Assembly: GCF_036014195.1 (NCBI RefSeq)
Contig: NZ_CP107918.1
Coordinates: forward strand, 1,364,001-1,428,000
Direction of reading: 5' to 3'
DNA length: 64,000 nt
DNA from: Streptomyces sp. NBC_00442
Lineage (GTDB): Bacteria; Actinomycetota; Actinomycetes; Streptomycetales; Streptomycetaceae
Made by a program: the position numbers and the translations under genes. The notes under the pieces were generated by a model that worked only from the letters and a program-made list of their open reading frames with translations, was not told where the DNA came from and made no database searches. The stretch's first letter is position 1. Every line of letters begins with the position of its first letter. Below are positions 49,780 through 56,921 of the stretch, one piece after another.

Positions 49780-50781
49780 TCACAGCAGGAAGCCCTCCGG
49801 GAACGGGTCGGCCGGGTCAAGGAAGTACTGGGCCGTGCCGGTGATCCACGCCCGTCCGGTCACCGTGGGGACCACGGCGGGGAACGGGCCGGCCGTCGTC
49901 TCGGCGACGAGCCGTCCGGTGAACCGTGTACCGATGAAGGACTCGTTGACGAAGTCGCGGTCCAGGGGCAGCTCGCCGCGGGCGTGCAGCTGCGCCATGC
50001 GTGCGGACGTGCCGGTGCCGCACGGCGAGCGGTCGAACCAGCCCGGGTGGATCGCCATGGCATGGCGCGAGCGCGTCGCGTCCGAGCCCGGAGCGGCGAG
50101 GTAGACGTGTTTCACCCCGGCGATCTCCGGGTTCTCGGGGTGGACGGGCGGTTCGGCCGCGTTGATGGCGTCCATGATCGCCAGACCGGCGGCGAGCAGC
50201 TCGTCCTTGTGGTCTCGCGCGAACGGCAGGCCGAGCGCTGCGAGTTCGACGAAGGCGTAGAAGTTGCCTCCGTACGCGAGGTCGTAGGTGACCGTGCCGA
50301 GCCCCGCGACGCGGACCTTGCGGTCGAGGGCGGGGCAGAAGGCGGGGACGTTGGTCAGCGTGACGGACCTCGCCTCGCCGTCCTCCACCCGCACGTCCAC
50401 GCTCACCAGGCCGGCCGGAGTGTCGAGCCGTACGGTGGTGACGGGTTCGGTGACCGGGACCATGCCGGTCTCCACCAGCACGGTCGCCACCCCGATGGTG
50501 CCGTGCCCGCACATCGGCAGGAGGCCGGAGACCTCGACGAAGAGGACGCCGTAGTCCGCGTCGGGCCGGGTGGGGGGCTGGAGGATCGCCCCGCTCATCG
50601 CGGCGTGACCGCGCGGCTCGTACATCAGGAGCGTACGGATGTGGTCCAGGTGCTCGGCGAAGTACAGCCGGCGCTCGGCCATCGTGGCACCGGGGACGAC
50701 GCCGAGCCCGCCGGTGACGACGCGGGTCGGCATGCCCTCGGTGTGCGAGTCGACCGCGTGGTAGACGTGTCGGGTCCGCAT
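49780..50781 (-). CDS. 4-hydroxyproline 2-epimerase / proline racemase family
   Basis: A 333-residue proline-racemase fold. Both catalytic cysteines are present: C91 in PMCGHGTIG and C254 in SPCGTGTSAR. Two Cys mark epimerases/racemases rather than the trans-3-hydroxyproline dehydratases, which replace the second Cys with Thr. It most likely converts trans-4-hydroxy-L-proline to cis-4-hydroxy-D-proline. It lies 20 bp downstream of a DHDPS-fold gene typical of the next part of that pathway. The start is the ATG at 50781. Confidence 0.88.
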   Translation of the reverse strand: MRTRHVYHAVDSHTEGMPTRVVTGGLGVVPGATMAERRLYFAEHLDHIRTLLMYEPRGHAAMSGAILQPPTRPDADYGVLFVEVSGLLPMCGHGTIGVATVLVETGMVPVTEPVTTVRLDTPAGLVSVDVRVEDGEARSVTLTNVPAFCPALDRKVRVAGLGTVTYDLAYGGNFYAFVELAALGLPFARDHKDELLAAGLAIMDAINAAEPPVHPENPEIAGVKHVYLAAPGSDATRSRHAMAIHPGWFDRSPCGTGTSARMAQLHARGELPLDRDFVNESFIGTRFTGRLVAETTAGPFPAVVPTVTGRAWITGTAQYFLDPADPFPEGFLL

Positions 50782-50801
50782 GAATCCGCCTTCCTCGCGG
50801 G

Positions 50802-51710
50802 CTAGTTGTGACCTTCGGCGAGCGCCTTCTCGGTGGCGGCGCGCACCACCGCGTCCTGCTCGGCCGTCAGCGGCTCCCTGGGCGGACGGGTGGGGCCGCC
50901 CGGCCGGCCGGCCAGGTCCATGGAGAGCTTGATGGCCTGGATGAACTCGGTCTTGGAGTCCCAGCGCAGCAGCGGGTGCAGCGCCCGGTAGAGGGGAAGC
51001 GCGGTGGCGAGGTCGCCGGCGACGGCCGCGTGGTAGAGCCGGGAGCAGGCGCGGGGCAGCGCGTTGGGATATCCCGCGATCCAGCCCACGGCGCCCGCCG
51101 TGGCGAGTTCCAGCAGGACGTCGTCGGCGCCGGCCAACAGGTCGAGATCCGGGGCGAGTTCAGCGATCTCGTACGCCCTGCGCACATCCCCGCTGAACTC
51201 CTTGACGGCGACGATGCTGCCGTCGGCGTGCAGGCGGGCGAGGAGGGCGGGCGTCAGGTCCACCTTCGTGTCGTACGGGTTGTTGTAGGCGACGACGGGC
51301 AGGCCCGCCTTGGCGACTTCGGCGTAGTGGGCCCGGACGGAACGCTCGTCGGCGCGATAGGCGTTGGGCGGGAGCAGCAGCACGGAGCCCGCCCCCGCGG
51401 CCGCGGCCCGCTCCGCCCAGCGGCGCGACTCGGCGCTGCCGTACGCCGCCACGCCGGCCATGACGCGCTTGCCGTCGCCCGCGGCCTCGACGGCCGTGTG
51501 CACGACGCGTTCGCGCTCGTCGTCGGTGAGGGTCTGGTATTCGCCGAGCGAGCCGTTCGGCACGACTCCGTCGCTGCCGCTCTCGATCAGCCAGCGCACG
51601 TGCTGGGCGTAGGCGGTGAAGTCGACGGAGAGATCGCGGCGCAGGGGCAGCGCGGTCGCGACGAGGATTCCGTGCCAGGGGCGCGGGCGGCGAGGTGCTG
51701 CTGACGTCAT
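50802..51710 (-). CDS. DHDPS-family lyase, probable 1-pyrroline-4-hydroxy-2-carboxylate deaminase
   Basis: A 302-residue TIM-barrel lyase of the dihydrodipicolinate synthase family. The Schiff-base lysine is K170 in IVAVKEFSGD and the catalytic tyrosine is Y142 in PVVAYNNPYD. The GSLGEYQTL loop differs from true DapA. Coupled with the hydroxyproline epimerase downstream, it is best read as the deaminase that yields 2-oxoglutarate semialdehyde in hydroxyproline breakdown. The ATG at 51710 follows AGGGAG. The oxidase and dehydrogenase of that pathway are not in the window. Confidence 0.85.
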   Translation of the reverse strand: MTSAAPRRPRPWHGILVATALPLRRDLSVDFTAYAQHVRWLIESGSDGVVPNGSLGEYQTLTDDERERVVHTAVEAAGDGKRVMAGVAAYGSAESRRWAERAAAAGAGSVLLLPPNAYRADERSVRAHYAEVAKAGLPVVAYNNPYDTKVDLTPALLARLHADGSIVAVKEFSGDVRRAYEIAELAPDLDLLAGADDVLLELATAGAVGWIAGYPNALPRACSRLYHAAVAGDLATALPLYRALHPLLRWDSKTEFIQAIKLSMDLAGRPGGPTRPPREPLTAEQDAVVRAATEKALAEGHN

Positions 51711-51851
51711 GGTCCAACTCCCTAGTGTGGTGTGTGACATTTTACTGACCCGTCGCACGCGCCCACAAGGGTCTTGACCGCATCGCGCCCCGGCCCGGGA
51801 GTCGCCGCGGCACACGCGCGCGCCGGGTGCACCGGGCGCCCCCGGTCCGGT

Positions 51852-52250
51852 TCAGTCCAGTACGGCGAACCCGTCCAGTTCCACCAGGGCCTCGCTGTCC
51901 CAGAGCCGGACCGCGCCGATCACGGCCATCGCGGGATAGTCGCGCCCCGCCAACTCCCGCCAGATCGCACCCAGTTCACGCGCCCGCGCCCGGTAGTCCG
52001 CGACGTCGGTGGCGTACACGGTGACCCGGGCGAGATCGCCCGGGGCGCCCCCCGCCGCGGCGAGCGCCGCCAGGAGATTGGTGAGCGCGGTGCGGAACTG
52101 GTCGGGCAGCGTGGCGCCCACCACCCTGCCGTCGCCGTCGAGCGCGGTCTGCCCGGCGAGGAACACCAGGCGCGACCCGGTGGCGACGACGGCGTGACTG
52201 AAGCCGGTCGCCGGGGACAGGGCGGCGGGGTTCACGCGGTCGAGGCTCAC
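51852..52250 (-). CDS. RidA-family enamine/imine deaminase
   Basis: A 132-residue YjgF/RidA-fold protein (GFSHAVVATGSRLVFLAGQTALDGDG, then TNLLAALAAAGG and VTVYATD). The GTG at 52250 overlaps the stop of the acyl-CoA dehydrogenase gene (GTGA), so they are coupled. RidA proteins hydrolyse reactive enamines and imines. In a 2-aminobenzoyl-CoA pathway an enamine/imine arises when the ring is reduced, so this member could deaminate that intermediate; this is inferred. Confidence 0.88.
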   Translation of the reverse strand: MSLDRVNPAALSPATGFSHAVVATGSRLVFLAGQTALDGDGRVVGATLPDQFRTALTNLLAALAAAGGAPGDLARVTVYATDVADYRARARELGAIWRELAGRDYPAMAVIGAVRLWDSEALVELDGFAVLD

Positions 52251-53356
52251 CGGTACAGCTCCTTCGCGATGATGGTGCGCTGCACTTCGCTGGCACCCTC
52301 GTAGATGCGGGGCGCGCGGACCTCTCGGTAGAGGTGTTCGAGCAAGTGTCCGCGTTGCAGCGCGCGGGCGCCGTGCAGCTGGACCGCGGCGTCGACGACG
52401 TACTGCGCGGTCTCGGTGGCGAACAGTTTCGCCATGGCCGAGCCGCGCGCGATGCCGGCCTCTGACCGGTCGTGGGCGGCGGCCGCCGCGTACACCAGGA
52501 GCCGTGCGGCCTCGGTCCGGGTCGCCATGTCGGCGACCTGGTGGGAGACGGCCTGGAGATCCTTGAGCGGGCCGCCGAACGCGGTGCGCGTGGCGGTGTG
52601 CGCCAGCGTGGCGTCGAGCGCCGCCTGCGCCATGCCGACGGCGAACGCGCCGACGCTCGGCCGGAAGAGGTTGAGCGTGTGCATCGCGACACGGAAGCCC
52701 CGGTCCCGCTCCCCCAGCATGTCGTCGGCGCCCACCGGCACGCCGTCGAAGGCGAGGCTGCCGATGGCGTGCGGGGCGAGCAGGTCGAGGGGCGCGCCGC
52801 TCAGGCCCGGCCGGTCGGCGGGGACCAGGAAGGCCGTCACGCCGCGGGCCCCGGCGCCCGGCGTGGTGCGGGCGAAGACGGTGTAGAAGTCGGCTTCGGG
52901 GGCGTTGGAGATCCAGCACTTCTCGCCCGTGAGGCGCCAACTGCCTTTGTCCTGGGCCGCGTTGAGGCCGAGCGCCGCCGCGTCCGAGCCCGCGTCCGGT
53001 TCGCTGAGCGCGAAGGCGGCGACCGCGCGGCCGGCCGTCACCCCGGGCAGCCAGCGCTCGCGCTGCGCCGGCGTCCCGTAGGCCGCGACCGGGTGCGCGC
53101 CCAGGCCCTGGAGGGCCAGCGCGGTCTCCGCCTCGGTGCACGCGTACGCCAGCGACTCACGCATCAGGCACAGGTCGAGCGCACCGGAATCGAAGAGGCG
53201 GGCGAGCAGCCCGTGCTCGCCGAGTGCTTCGAGGAGTGGCCGGTTGACCCGGCCTGGCTCACCCTTGTCCGCAAGGGGGCGCAGCCGCGCCCCGGCGAGC
53301 ACCCGTAGTTCCCCGCACCATTCCAGCTGGTCGGGTTCCAGCGCGAATCCGGGCAT
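52247..53356 (-). CDS. acyl-CoA dehydrogenase
   Basis: A 369-residue flavoprotein of the ACAD family. It has the flavin segment AAFALSEPDAGSDAAAL, then GEKCWISNAPEADFYTVFA, and the C-terminal RIYEGASEVQRTIIAKEL, whose Glu is the expected base. I place the start at the ATG at 53356 (MPGFALEPDQLEW), which has GAGAGGG at proper spacing; an ATG 6 nt upstream is too close to it. It is divergent from the CoA ligase with a 164-bp shared promoter region. It would desaturate an alicyclic CoA thioester in the ring-degradation route. Confidence 0.92.
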   Translation of the reverse strand: MPGFALEPDQLEWCGELRVLAGARLRPLADKGEPGRVNRPLLEALGEHGLLARLFDSGALDLCLMRESLAYACTEAETALALQGLGAHPVAAYGTPAQRERWLPGVTAGRAVAAFALSEPDAGSDAAALGLNAAQDKGSWRLTGEKCWISNAPEADFYTVFARTTPGAGARGVTAFLVPADRPGLSGAPLDLLAPHAIGSLAFDGVPVGADDMLGERDRGFRVAMHTLNLFRPSVGAFAVGMAQAALDATLAHTATRTAFGGPLKDLQAVSHQVADMATRTEAARLLVYAAAAAHDRSEAGIARGSAMAKLFATETAQYVVDAAVQLHGARALQRGHLLEHLYREVRAPRIYEGASEVQRTIIAKELYR

Positions 53357-53466
53357 GGCCATCCCTCTCCCACTCGGGTTCCGACTGTCCCACTCGGCCC
53401 GGACGACGACGCAGACCGACACCGACCCGCACAGGGACCGGCACCCACCGCTCTATCGCGAACTGT

Positions 53467-53491
53467 TGACTGTCGTCATCCAAACGATACG
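53467..53491. promoter_or_regulatory. shared operator motif, ligase/dehydrogenase promoter region
   Basis: TGACTGTCGTCA (53467-53478) followed 7 bp later by GATACG (53486-53491). The same 12-mer and GATACG recur at 60160-60186, upstream of the enoyl-CoA hydratase operon. It ends 29 bp before the ligase start. It is a candidate site for the PaaX-type repressor encoded at 55178-56020. Confidence 0.6.
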
Positions 53492-53520
53492 CTCCACAGG
53501 CGACAAGGGGGCGATCCCAT

Positions 53521-55173
53521 ATGGAGCTGAAGACCTCAGCGCACGCCGACACCTTTTCCCGCGACCACCTGCCGCCCACCGACCAGTGGCCGGAGCTGGT
53601 GTTCGGTCCGCCGGTGCCGAGTTACCCCGAGCGGCTCAACTGCGGGGCGGAACTTCTGGACGCCACGATCGAGCGCTTCGGCCCCGACCGCCCCGCCTTC
53701 CGTACCGGCGCGGGCGAGGTCTGGAGCTACCGGGAGCTGCGCGACCGGGTCGACCGGATCGCCCACGTCCTGACCGGCGAGCTCGGCGTGGTGCCCGGCA
53801 ACCGGGTGCTGCTGCGCGGCCCGACCACGCCGTGGCTCGCCGCCTGCTGGCTGGCGGTGATGAAGGCGGGCGCGGTCGCCGTCACCGTCCTGGCCCAGCA
53901 GCGCGCCCACGAGCTGGGCGTCATGTGTTCCATCGCGCGGATCAGCCACGCGCTGTGCGACGCCCGCGTCCTCGACGCCCTGGAGCAGGCCGGGGCGCCG
54001 GGGCTGCGCATCACGGCGTACGGCGGTGACGGGCCCGGGGACCTCCTGCGCCTGGCCGAGCGGGCCCCTGCCGAGCGGTACACGGCCGTGGACACGTCCG
54101 CCGACGACGTCGCCCTGATCGCGTTCACGTCGGGCACGACGGGGCGCCCCAAGGGCTGCATGCACTTCCACCGCGACGTGCTCGCCATCGCCGACACCTT
54201 CGCGCGGCACGTCCTGAAGCCGGCCTGCGACGACGTCTTCGCGGGCAGCCCCCCGCTCGGCTTCACCTTCGGGCTCGGCGGCCTCGTCGTCTTTCCGCTG
54301 CGGGCCGGAGCGTCGGCGCTGCTGCTGGAACAGGCCGGCCCCAAGCAGCTGTTGCCCGCGCTCGCCGAGCACCGCGTCTCCGTGCTGTTCACCGCGCCGA
54401 CCGCCTACCGGACGATGCTGGAGGAGCTCGACGGCCACACGGGCCACGACGACCACGGCGGCCACGACCGCTACGACCTGAGCGCCCTGCGGCGCTGCGT
54501 GTCGGCCGGCGAGAACCTGCCGGCGGCGACCTGGCAGGCCTGGCACGAGCGGACCGGGCTGCGCATCATCAACGGCATCGGCGCCACCGAACTCCTGCAC
54601 ATCTTCATCTCCGCGGCCGACGACGACATCCGGCCCGGCACCACCGGAAAGCCCGTGCCGGGCTGGCAGGCACGCGTCGTCGACGCGCGGGGCGAACCCG
54701 TCGACGACGGCGAACCCGGCCTCCTGGCGGTGCGCGGGCCGGTCGGCTGCCGCTACCTCGCCGACGACCGGCAGCGCGCGTACGTACGGCACGGCTGGAA
54801 CATCACGGGTGACACCTACGTGCGCGAGAGCGACGGCTGGTTCCGGTACGTGGCCCGCGCCGACGACATGATCATCTCGGCCGGGTTCAACATCGCGGGC
54901 CCCGAGGTCGAGGACGCGCTGCTGCGCCACCCCGACGTGACGGAGGCCGCGGTGGTGGGGCGGCCCGACGAACGGCGGGGCCATGTCGTCGTCGCCTACT
55001 GCGTGGTGAGGCCCGGGGTGGCACGCGGCGAGGAGACCGCGGCGCTCCTTCGCGACTTCGTCAGGTCCGAGCTCGTCCCGTACAAGTGCCCGCGCGAGAT
55101 CGTCTTCCTCGACGCCCTGCCGCGCACCCCCACCGGTAAGCTCCAGCGCTTCCGGCTGCGGGAACTAGAGTGA
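53521..55173 (+). CDS. aryl-CoA ligase, probable 2-aminobenzoate-CoA ligase
   Basis: A 550-residue ANL-superfamily enzyme. Core motifs are ALIAFTSGTTGRPKGCMHFH, GIGATELLHIFISA, the hinge RADDMIISAGFNIAGPEVE and the C-terminal lysine in PRTPTGKLQRF. It is closest to benzoate/2-aminobenzoate-CoA ligases (GATELLHIFIS is typical of that group). It activates the aromatic acid for the flavoprotein at 56922-59249. The ATG at 53521 follows AAGGGGG. A short His/Asp/Gly insert lies near residue 307-319. Confidence 0.9.
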   Translation: MELKTSAHADTFSRDHLPPTDQWPELVFGPPVPSYPERLNCGAELLDATIERFGPDRPAFRTGAGEVWSYRELRDRVDRIAHVLTGELGVVPGNRVLLRGPTTPWLAACWLAVMKAGAVAVTVLAQQRAHELGVMCSIARISHALCDARVLDALEQAGAPGLRITAYGGDGPGDLLRLAERAPAERYTAVDTSADDVALIAFTSGTTGRPKGCMHFHRDVLAIADTFARHVLKPACDDVFAGSPPLGFTFGLGGLVVFPLRAGASALLLEQAGPKQLLPALAEHRVSVLFTAPTAYRTMLEELDGHTGHDDHGGHDRYDLSALRRCVSAGENLPAATWQAWHERTGLRIINGIGATELLHIFISAADDDIRPGTTGKPVPGWQARVVDARGEPVDDGEPGLLAVRGPVGCRYLADDRQRAYVRHGWNITGDTYVRESDGWFRYVARADDMIISAGFNIAGPEVEDALLRHPDVTEAAVVGRPDERRGHVVVAYCVVRPGVARGEETAALLRDFVRSELVPYKCPREIVFLDALPRTPTGKLQRFRLRELE

Positions 55174-55177
55174 CGGC

Positions 55178-56020
55178 GTGGCCGAGCTGCACACTCCCCG
55201 ATCCCTCATCGTGACGCTTTACGGCGCCTACGGGCGCGAGAGCGCCGGGTCCCTCCCCGTCGCCGAACTGATCCGACTGCTCGCGGCGGTCGGCGTCGAC
55301 GCGCCCTCCGTGCGCTCGTCGGTGTCCCGGCTGAAGCGGCGCGGGCTGCTCGTGGCCCGGCCCACCGTGCTCGGCACGGCCGGCTACGCCCTGTCGGACG
55401 ACGCCCGCCAGCTCCTGGACGACGGCGACCGGCGCATCTACGCCCCTCCCGCGCCCCGGGCCGCCGACGGCTGGGTGCTCGCGGTGTTCTCCGTTCCCGA
55501 GACGGAACGCAGCAAGCGGCACGTACTGCGCTCACGCCTGGCGGGCCTCGGCTTCGGCTCGGCGGCGCCGGGCGTGTGGCTCGCCCCGGCCCGACTGCAC
55601 GACGAGACGAGGCACACCCTGGAACGCCTCCACCTCACCCCGTACGTCGACCTGTTCCAGGGCGAACACCTCGGCTTCGCGCCGACGGCCGAGGCGGTGG
55701 CCCGCTGGTGGGACCTGCCCGCCATCGCCCAGCAGCACGAACGGTTCCTCGACCGCCACGAGCCGGTGCTCCGCGCATGGGAGGCGCGGCCACCCACCGC
55801 TCCCCCCAGCACGGAGACCGCGTACCGGGACTACCTCCTCGCCCTGGACTCCTGGCGCCGCCTCCCGTACGCCGACCCGGGCCTGCCCGCCGAACTCCTC
55901 CCCCGCACCTGGCCAGGAGCCCGCTCCGCCGACGTGTTCGCCCGCCTGCACGGGCTGCTGCGGGACGCGGGGGCGGCATTCGTACGCGGTTCGCTGCCGA
56001 GCCTCGAACCGCGCTCCTGA
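55178..56020 (+). CDS. PaaX-family transcriptional repressor
   Basis: A 280-residue protein with the three PaaX parts: an N-terminal winged helix (SLIVTLYGAYGRE to SVSRLKRRGLL, residues 8-55), the central domain beginning WVLAVFSVPETERSKRHVLRSRL, and the C-terminal domain with TAYRDYLLALDSWRRLPYADPGLPAELLP. PaaX proteins repress aromatic-CoA pathways and respond to aryl-CoA esters. The GTG at 55178 begins 5 bp after the ligase stop, so the two are co-expressed. Control of the two promoters sharing TGACTGTCGTCA is inferred. Confidence 0.92.
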   Translation: MAELHTPRSLIVTLYGAYGRESAGSLPVAELIRLLAAVGVDAPSVRSSVSRLKRRGLLVARPTVLGTAGYALSDDARQLLDDGDRRIYAPPAPRAADGWVLAVFSVPETERSKRHVLRSRLAGLGFGSAAPGVWLAPARLHDETRHTLERLHLTPYVDLFQGEHLGFAPTAEAVARWWDLPAIAQQHERFLDRHEPVLRAWEARPPTAPPSTETAYRDYLLALDSWRRLPYADPGLPAELLPRTWPGARSADVFARLHGLLRDAGAAFVRGSLPSLEPRS

Positions 56021-56048
56021 ACGCGGCCGTCGACGGCGATGCCGGCCG

Positions 56049-56888
56049 TCAGCTGCCCCCGGGCGTACGGCCTGTGTCCCGGCAGAACGCGAGGTCCCGC
56101 CCGGTCGCCCGCGCTCTGGGGCCCGACGAGCGCAGGACGACGTCCAGGACACGGTCGGGGTCGGCGGCGTAACAGTTGCTGAACCAGGCCATGTTCGCCT
56201 CGACCACCGCCCATGGGGCGGCGGTGCCCGGCGCGGGCGCGGTCAGCAGCCCGATGTCCACCACCACGGCGCTCGGCAGCGTGTGTCCGCAGGTGGTGAG
56301 GAGGTCGTCGGCGAACTCCCGTACCGCGTCGTGCAGCCGGTGGCCTTCCAGGGGAGCGGCGTCGAGGCGGCCGAAGGTCGCGTACTGCGCGCCGGTGTGC
56401 ACCTGGCCGTCGAGGAGGAACAGGCGGAACTCGGTCGCCCACGTCACCACGGAGCTGACCAGTACCTGCGTGTCCGGCCCGAGGTCCGGTCCGCTGGGGA
56501 GCCGGCCGCCATCGGCGTAGACGGCCGCGGGGAAGCTCTTGTCGCTGGGCGGCTTGATGAACGCCGGCCCGGTCAGGTGGCGTGCCTCGGCCAGGGTCGT
56601 CGTGGTGACGCGACGGCGGGTGAAGGCACGGGGCAGCGTGGCGAGCCACGCATCGGCCGGCTCCAGGAGCGCGATGCCGAGGTCGTCGACCACGCGCGCG
56701 GCGTACGCGGGGCCGCCGTAGTAGTGGCCGCCGCGCCTTCCCCGCAGGGCGCCCGCGGCGCCTGCCGCAAGCAGCTCCACATCCATACCCCGCCGCCGCG
56801 CCGACGCCGAGAGCAGCTCTCGCGTCGTGGTGTACTGCGGCGCCAGCGCCAGGAAACCGTTGTTCTTCACGTTCGCCGACGATGTCAC
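56049..56888 (-). CDS. ATP-grasp domain protein of unknown substrate
   Basis: A 279-residue protein with the fold of the ATP-grasp (DUF4343-like) group: GPAFIKPPSDKSFPAAVYADG supplies the lysine of the ATP site, VSSVVTWATEFRLFLLDGQV is the central strand, and AVVVDIGLL then AVVEANMAWFSNCY supply metal ligands. Such enzymes join a carboxylate to an amine or thiol. The start is probably the GTG at 56888. It is convergent with paaX and 33 bp downstream of the flavoprotein gene, so it could belong to the same transcript, but a role in anthranilate breakdown is not obvious. Confidence 0.75.
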   Translation of the reverse strand: MTSSANVKNNGFLALAPQYTTTRELLSASARRRGMDVELLAAGAAGALRGRRGGHYYGGPAYAARVVDDLGIALLEPADAWLATLPRAFTRRRVTTTTLAEARHLTGPAFIKPPSDKSFPAAVYADGGRLPSGPDLGPDTQVLVSSVVTWATEFRLFLLDGQVHTGAQYATFGRLDAAPLEGHRLHDAVREFADDLLTTCGHTLPSAVVVDIGLLTAPAPGTAAPWAVVEANMAWFSNCYAADPDRVLDVVLRSSGPRARATGRDLAFCRDTGRTPGGS

Positions 56889-56921
56889 AGGCCCCGCGGA
56901 CCGGTTCGGGCCGTCCGGGGC

